This document shows positions 60,862-64,000 of a stretch of 64,000 nucleotides of DNA, one piece after another. Position 1 is the first letter of the stretch, and each line of letters opens with the position of its first letter. The notes under the pieces are model-generated. The model was not told where the DNA came from. It did not search any database and was given only the letters and a program-made list of their open reading frames with translations. The stretch is from Collinsella sp. (GTDB taxonomy: Bacteria; Actinomycetota; Coriobacteriia; Coriobacteriales; Coriobacteriaceae): NCBI GenBank assembly GCA_031296755.1, contig JAUMMZ010000022.1, positions 62,001-126,000 of the forward strand. The letters run 5' to 3'. Position numbers and translations under genes: made by a program.

Positions 60862-61311
60862 ATGAACGCAACGAATATGGTCCAGGGAAACCTCGCCCTT
60901 AAGCTCGAGACGCCTGCGGAACCCACTTTTACGGTTGTTCAGGGTGGCCGCTCCGGCTTTCAGCCTTTGACCGTAAAGCCTGCTCGCAATCAGCAGGCTG
61001 TAGTCGCGCCGGCTCGCGTTGCCCTGAAGGTTCCGACGATTGTCGCCGTTGCCGTTGCGCTTACGCTCTTCTTTGTCCTCGCTATGTCGGTCTTTAGCGC
61101 TCGTCACGCCGCGTATGCCGAGTCCGTTTCCAACGTTACCTATGAGACCGTTCGCGTTCAGCCTGGCGATTCTCTCTGGTCGCTTGCCGAGGAATATCCA
61201 ATCGATGGCCTTTCCACGCAAGAGACTTCCGACATGATCCGTAACGTCAATCATCTGGAGCATGGTTCGCTCGCCGCCGGTGCGCATCTTAAGGTTCCTG
61301 CTCGTTCGTAA
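60862..61311 (+). CDS. LysM-domain membrane protein, YneA/DivS-like SOS cell-division suppressor
   Basis: 149 residues: a cytoplasmic tail of about 50, one TM (VPTIVAVAVALTLFFVLAMSVF), and an extracellular LysM domain (YETVRVQPGDSLWSLAEEY to AGAHLKVPARS). Bacillus YneA and Corynebacterium DivS are small membrane division inhibitors encoded next to lexA, and YneA has the same TM-LysM plan. Divergent from lexA with LexA boxes between, and followed by nrdR as in Corynebacterium. ATG 60862 fits AGGAG spacing better than ATG 60859. Confidence 0.8.
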   Translation: MNATNMVQGNLALKLETPAEPTFTVVQGGRSGFQPLTVKPARNQQAVVAPARVALKVPTIVAVAVALTLFFVLAMSVFSARHAAYAESVSNVTYETVRVQPGDSLWSLAEEYPIDGLSTQETSDMIRNVNHLEHGSLAAGAHLKVPARS

Positions 61312-61324
61312 TCATTATCGCGCT

Positions 61325-61368
61325 GCGCATGGTACCCTTGTTATCGTTTAAGAGGAGGTACCATGCGC
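61325..61368 (+). promoter_or_regulatory. Perfect 12-bp hairpin enclosing the nrdR start codon
   Basis: GCGCATGGTACC (61325-61336) pairs with GGTACCATGCGC (61357-61368) around a 20-nt loop. The right arm contains the nrdR ATG (61363-61365) and part of the AGAGGAGG ribosome binding site. If formed, it would block initiation. Confidence 0.7.
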
Positions 61369-61806
61369 TGTCCCAAATGCGGCAAGGCACATACCCGCGT
61401 CGTTGATTCCCGTATGCAGGAGTCAAATAACACCATTAAGCGTCGTCGCGAATGTTGCTCGTGTAACTACCGCTTTACAACGTTCGAGCGATGTGAAGAC
61501 CCAATCGAGGTCATTAAGTCGGACGGAACTAAGCAGCGGTTCGATCGCAATAAGCTGCTCGTCGGCTTGATGCGCGCCACCATCAAGCGCGATATCGACA
61601 CTAAGAAGCTCAATGAGATTATCGACGACATCGAGGTCGAGCTGCGCTCTCGCACGCTGACGGCCGTCACGTCCCATGAGTTGGGCGACATGGTGCTCAA
61701 GCGCTTGGCCAAGATCGACAAGGTGGCGTACATCCGCTTTGCCTCGGTCTACCGCGATTTCAAAGACGTCGATGAGTTTCTGCAAGAGCTCGACAAGCTA
61801 AGGTGA
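61363..61806 (+). CDS. nrdR: Transcriptional repressor NrdR
   Basis: ATP/dATP-sensing repressor of ribonucleotide reductase genes. 147 residues: zinc ribbon (MRCPKCGKAHTRVVDSR, CCSCNYRFTTFER) and ATP-cone (VIKSDGTKQRFDRNKL, VAYIRFASVYRDF). AAGAGGAGG precedes the ATG. Follows the LysM gene and precedes dut, suggesting nucleotide-pool control under SOS. Confidence 0.97.
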   Translation: MRCPKCGKAHTRVVDSRMQESNNTIKRRRECCSCNYRFTTFERCEDPIEVIKSDGTKQRFDRNKLLVGLMRATIKRDIDTKKLNEIIDDIEVELRSRTLTAVTSHELGDMVLKRLAKIDKVAYIRFASVYRDFKDVDEFLQELDKLR

Positions 61807-61810
61807 TTCC

Positions 61811-62254
61811 ATGTCCAACATTACCGTCAACATAAAGCGTCTCGACCCCACCGTCGAGCTTCCCAAATACGCCCATCCCACCGATGCCGGTTTGGATCTG
61901 CGCTCCAACGAGGACTGCGTTCTGAAGCCCTTCGAACGCCGTCTGGTCTCTACCGGGCTGGCCATCGCCCTGCCCGATGGCTACGCCGGCTTCGTCCAGC
62001 CCCGCAGCGGCTTGGCCATCAAGCAGGGCCTGTCTATAGTCAACACGCCGGGCCTCATCGACGCCCACTACCGAGGAGAACTCAAGGTTATCCTCATCAA
62101 CTTGGATCCCTCCAACAACATCCAAATCAACAAAGGCGACCGCATCGCCCAACTCGTCATCCAAGAAGTCCCCACGGTCAACCTCATAGAAGTAGAAGAA
62201 CTAGACGAAACCGACCGAGGCAACGGAGGCTTCGGCTCCAGCGGCGTCGCCTAG
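61811..62254 (+). CDS. dut: dUTP diphosphatase
   Basis: Hydrolyses dUTP to dUMP. 147 residues with the trimeric dUTPase motifs: PTDAGLDLRS, PRSGLAIKQGLSIVNTPG, IDAHYRGELKV, GDRIAQLVI, RGNGGFGSSG. Four bp after nrdR. Odd: from about 62075 the codon choice changes; all six Glu codons are GAA, all three Gln CAA, and rare ATA, CTA, CGA and GGA appear, unlike the GAG/CAG-dominated genes around it. Confidence 0.96.
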   Translation: MSNITVNIKRLDPTVELPKYAHPTDAGLDLRSNEDCVLKPFERRLVSTGLAIALPDGYAGFVQPRSGLAIKQGLSIVNTPGLIDAHYRGELKVILINLDPSNNIQINKGDRIAQLVIQEVPTVNLIEVEELDETDRGNGGFGSSGVA

Positions 62255-62270
62255 GGGCGCTCGTATCCCT

Positions 62271-62373
62271 CCCGCCCGGGGCTTACCTATATCATTCCAT
62301 GCTCAAACATTCTCGCGTCGCTTCGCTCGCTGCGAAACTGCGCGTGGAACGATATAGGTAAGCCCCGGGCGGG
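62271..62373 (+). repeat. Palindromic element, family 2, copy A
   Basis: 29-bp arms (62271-62299 and 62345-62373) pair with a single mismatch around a 45-nt core. The core's ends, TGCTCAAACATTCTCGC and CGCTGCGAAACTGCGCG, are identical to those of copy B in inverse orientation. Starts 16 bp after dut. Confidence 0.82.
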
Positions 62374-62411
62374 CGGCTACTCGCTTGAAAATAATAATCA
62401 TTCTTTCTGAT

Positions 62412-62454
62412 AAGCCGATGCGACAAAGGGTTGGATCCTTTGTCGCATCGGCTT
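62412..62454. repeat. Perfect 18-bp inverted repeat between the two family-2 elements
   Basis: 62412-62429 pairs with 62437-62454 around a 7-nt loop. No T tract on either strand, so it is not a clear terminator, though it may end transcripts from either side. Confidence 0.6.
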
Positions 62455-62534
62455 GCTGTATCTTTATTTTCCGGTTTCGCCTTTGCAGGTTCTAGTGGTG
62501 GGGAATCTGGTATATCTGCTAGTACGTTAACGCA

Positions 62535-62638
62535 GCTTACCTGTGGGAGGCCCCTATATATCGTCCCACGCGCAGTTTCGCAGCGCAGCGAGAATGTTTG
62601 AGCATGGGATGATATATAGGGGCCTCCCACAGGTAAGC
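62535..62638 (-). repeat. Palindromic element, family 2, copy B
   Basis: 34-bp arms (62535-62568 and 62605-62638) pair with a single mismatch around a 36-nt core that is the inverse of the copy A core, shorter by 9 nt in the middle. Except for GCTTACCT and the innermost bases, the arms are unlike those of copy A. Ends 13 bp from the glycosyltransferase stop. Confidence 0.82.
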
Positions 62639-62651
62639 GGACAGTCCGGTG

Positions 62652-63953
62652 CTAGCGGATATGAGCAGGTTTTCCGCCCCAGTAGAAGCGGCAGAAGGCT
62701 CGTTTACGTTTTTGGGGTTTGCCTACTAGCTCCATGGTTGCGATGGCGATGTCCTCGGCTGCGTGGGGGCGGCGTAGTACTTCGCCGTTGATGAGTAGCG
62801 CTTTGAGCGACTCAGGGTGGTCGTGCAGGTGACGAAGCGTCACGATGAGCTCGCGTGCGGTGGTGACGTGCATGCTGGCGCCCATGCCGGTAAGCATCGT
62901 GGTGTTGGCCTTTTCCTGACCGTATGATTTGCCCAGCAGGATCATCGGCAGATGAGCGCACAGGCACTCGGTGACCGTGAGTCCGCCTGATTTGAGGATT
63001 GCCAGGTCGCAGCCGTGCATGAGGGCCGCCATGTCGTCCACGTAGTCCAGAACCGTGACGTTGTCGAGTTTCATGGCGTCGAAGAGCGTCTTGAGTCGGG
63101 TGGCGTATTCCTTATCCTTGCCCGGTAAAAAGACAAAGTGCATGTCCTCAAAGCTGCGTAAGAAGGGGAGCGTGTGGTCCATCGCGGCACGGAAACGCAC
63201 GTATGGTTGGGGTAAACTGGCGCCGGCCATCACCAATACGACGGTTTTGTCTATGGGGAGATTGAACTTGCTCAGCTCATCCTCGCGTTTGTAATCTGAA
63301 TCGAAACCGGCTCGGATGGGGATGCCCGTTATGCGGATCTTTGACTCGGGAACCTTGCGCGGCCGCAGCGTTTCGGCCATAAACTCGTTGGCTACGCAGA
63401 ATAGGTCGGTGTCCTTGTGGGGCCAAAATCCTTCGACTTCGTAGTCGGTCGGTACGCAGATGACCGGATAATCGATACCCGTAATTACGCGGGCACCCAC
63501 GGCAACATTGGCTGCTGTGATGTGCGTTGCGACCACGGCTATAGGCCTGCGGCTACGAATATATTCGTTGAAGGCGGGGAACATAATGCGCGACCATGCC
63601 GTGCCGCCACCCCAGAGCAGATGTCCCGTAAACGTATATCGCCAGGTCAGGTCGTAAATGGGGCGCGTGGCTCCTGTAAAAGAAGCCGCGGTCTTATTGC
63701 CGTCGAATTTAATACGTCCAAAATCAAGGATATCGAGCACTTCAATCTCAACGTCCTCGGGGATGCCATTAGTGCCGCGGATAAGGTCGAATGCCTGCGC
63801 AATCGCATTTGCGGCGGCTTTGTGGCCCGATCCAACCGATGCGTGCACAATGGTTACTAGGGGTTTTTGTGCGGGTGAAACGGTCATTTGCTCCGGTTGG
63901 GGAGTGGCTTGCATGGGCAGGGGAGCGGTATTGCCCGTCTGCGTTTGATCCAT
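62652..63953 (-). CDS. MGDG-synthase/UgtP-family glycosyltransferase
   Basis: 433 residues. The GT28-type glycosyltransferase N-terminal domain begins TIVHASVGSGHKAAANAIAQA, with GIPIRAGFD and, in the donor-binding half, VMAGASLPQ, ILKSGGLTVTECL and IPMILLG-like LPMILLGKSYGQEKANT. Relatives add glucose or galactose to diacylglycerol for glycolipids and lipoteichoic acid anchors; the sugar is not determinable. A Gln/Pro/Thr-rich N-terminal stretch of about 30 residues precedes the domain. AAGGGGAG lies upstream of the ATG at 63953. Confidence 0.88.
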   Translation of the reverse strand: MDQTQTGNTAPLPMQATPQPEQMTVSPAQKPLVTIVHASVGSGHKAAANAIAQAFDLIRGTNGIPEDVEIEVLDILDFGRIKFDGNKTAASFTGATRPIYDLTWRYTFTGHLLWGGGTAWSRIMFPAFNEYIRSRRPIAVVATHITAANVAVGARVITGIDYPVICVPTDYEVEGFWPHKDTDLFCVANEFMAETLRPRKVPESKIRITGIPIRAGFDSDYKREDELSKFNLPIDKTVVLVMAGASLPQPYVRFRAAMDHTLPFLRSFEDMHFVFLPGKDKEYATRLKTLFDAMKLDNVTVLDYVDDMAALMHGCDLAILKSGGLTVTECLCAHLPMILLGKSYGQEKANTTMLTGMGASMHVTTARELIVTLRHLHDHPESLKALLINGEVLRRPHAAEDIAIATMELVGKPQKRKRAFCRFYWGGKPAHIR

Positions 63954-64000
63954 CGATAACTCCCCTTCAGCTTTGTTACGCGATTTATTATTGTAGTGCA

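Noticed and set aside
62292..62791. Two overlapping small open frames on opposite strands beginning with the same peptide MGGPYISSHAQ
   Set aside because: The shared start peptide comes from the palindromic arms of repeat copy B read in both directions; the rest runs through repeats or into the glycosyltransferase gene. Not coding.

Overview
The window is about 60% GC, strongly Shine-Dalgarno led and densely packed. Gene order and families point to a coriobacterium (Actinomycetota), most likely a Collinsella-like gut anaerobe. The supporting signs are an actinobacterial-type IHF (mIHF), a PyrK/PyrD type 1B dihydroorotate dehydrogenase, a fermentative bifunctional AdhE, stand-alone SpoVS, the DXP isoprenoid pathway, and a lexA / LysM gene / nrdR cluster like that of other Actinomycetota and Firmicutes. 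The genus is an inference from gene content, not a database result. No rRNA, tRNA, CRISPR array, phage or transposase gene was seen.

Layout. 1-8.8 kb: end of tsf, then pyrH-frr-uppS-cdsA-dxr-site-2 protease-ispG-proS, covering translation, undecaprenyl carrier, phospholipid and isoprenoid synthesis. 9.0-12.5 kb (minus strand): adhE and an APH-family kinase. 12.9-13.1 kb: rpmB (minus strand). 13.4-18.9 kb: pyrimidine operon pyrR-B-C-K-D-F behind a structured leader. 19.1-21.5 kb: mihF-gmk-rpoZ-thiI. 21.8-25.8 kb: comEA-comEC-holA (DNA uptake and clamp loader). 26-38.2 kb: rpsT, lepA, dus, hemW, two adjacent dnaJ genes (one membrane-anchored), mtaB, phoH-ybeY-dgkA-era-recO, rpsO. 38.4-50.3 kb: pnp, rnj, ftsK-rodZ-yajQ-rimO-pgsA-cinA. 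50.6-59.4 kb: recA-recX, rny-GHKL ATPase-spoVS-miaB-miaA-hflX. 59.4-62.3 kb: an acyltransferase-like membrane protein and lexA (minus strand), facing a LysM gene-nrdR-dut operon. 62.7-64 kb: a diacylglycerol glucosyltransferase-like gene (minus strand).

How the genes work together. Most of the window is core housekeeping. The SOS circuit is legible: recA and the lexA / LysM divergent region carry GAAC-N4-GTTC boxes placed inside promoter spacers, and the LysM protein resembles the YneA/DivS division inhibitors. NrdR and dUTPase downstream link this to dNTP control. All three MiaB-family methylthiotransferases (MtaB, RimO, MiaB) are present, as are three RNA-decay enzymes (PNPase, RNase J, RNase Y).

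The least ordinary items are these: (1) an 11-bp-periodic TTTGGTC array upstream of recA that is shared with the comEA promoter region; (2) a DnaJ whose C-terminal substrate domain is replaced by membrane helices; (3) a site-2 protease with a winged-helix-like insertion; (4) a stand-alone GHKL ATPase between RNase Y and SpoVS; (5) two families of small palindromic elements with conserved cores and non-homologous but near-perfectly palindromic arms; (6) a 12-bp hairpin that encloses the nrdR start codon; (7) a PyrR-binding-loop-like leader; (8) a RodZ with a long Arg/Gly/Gln/Ser-rich linker.
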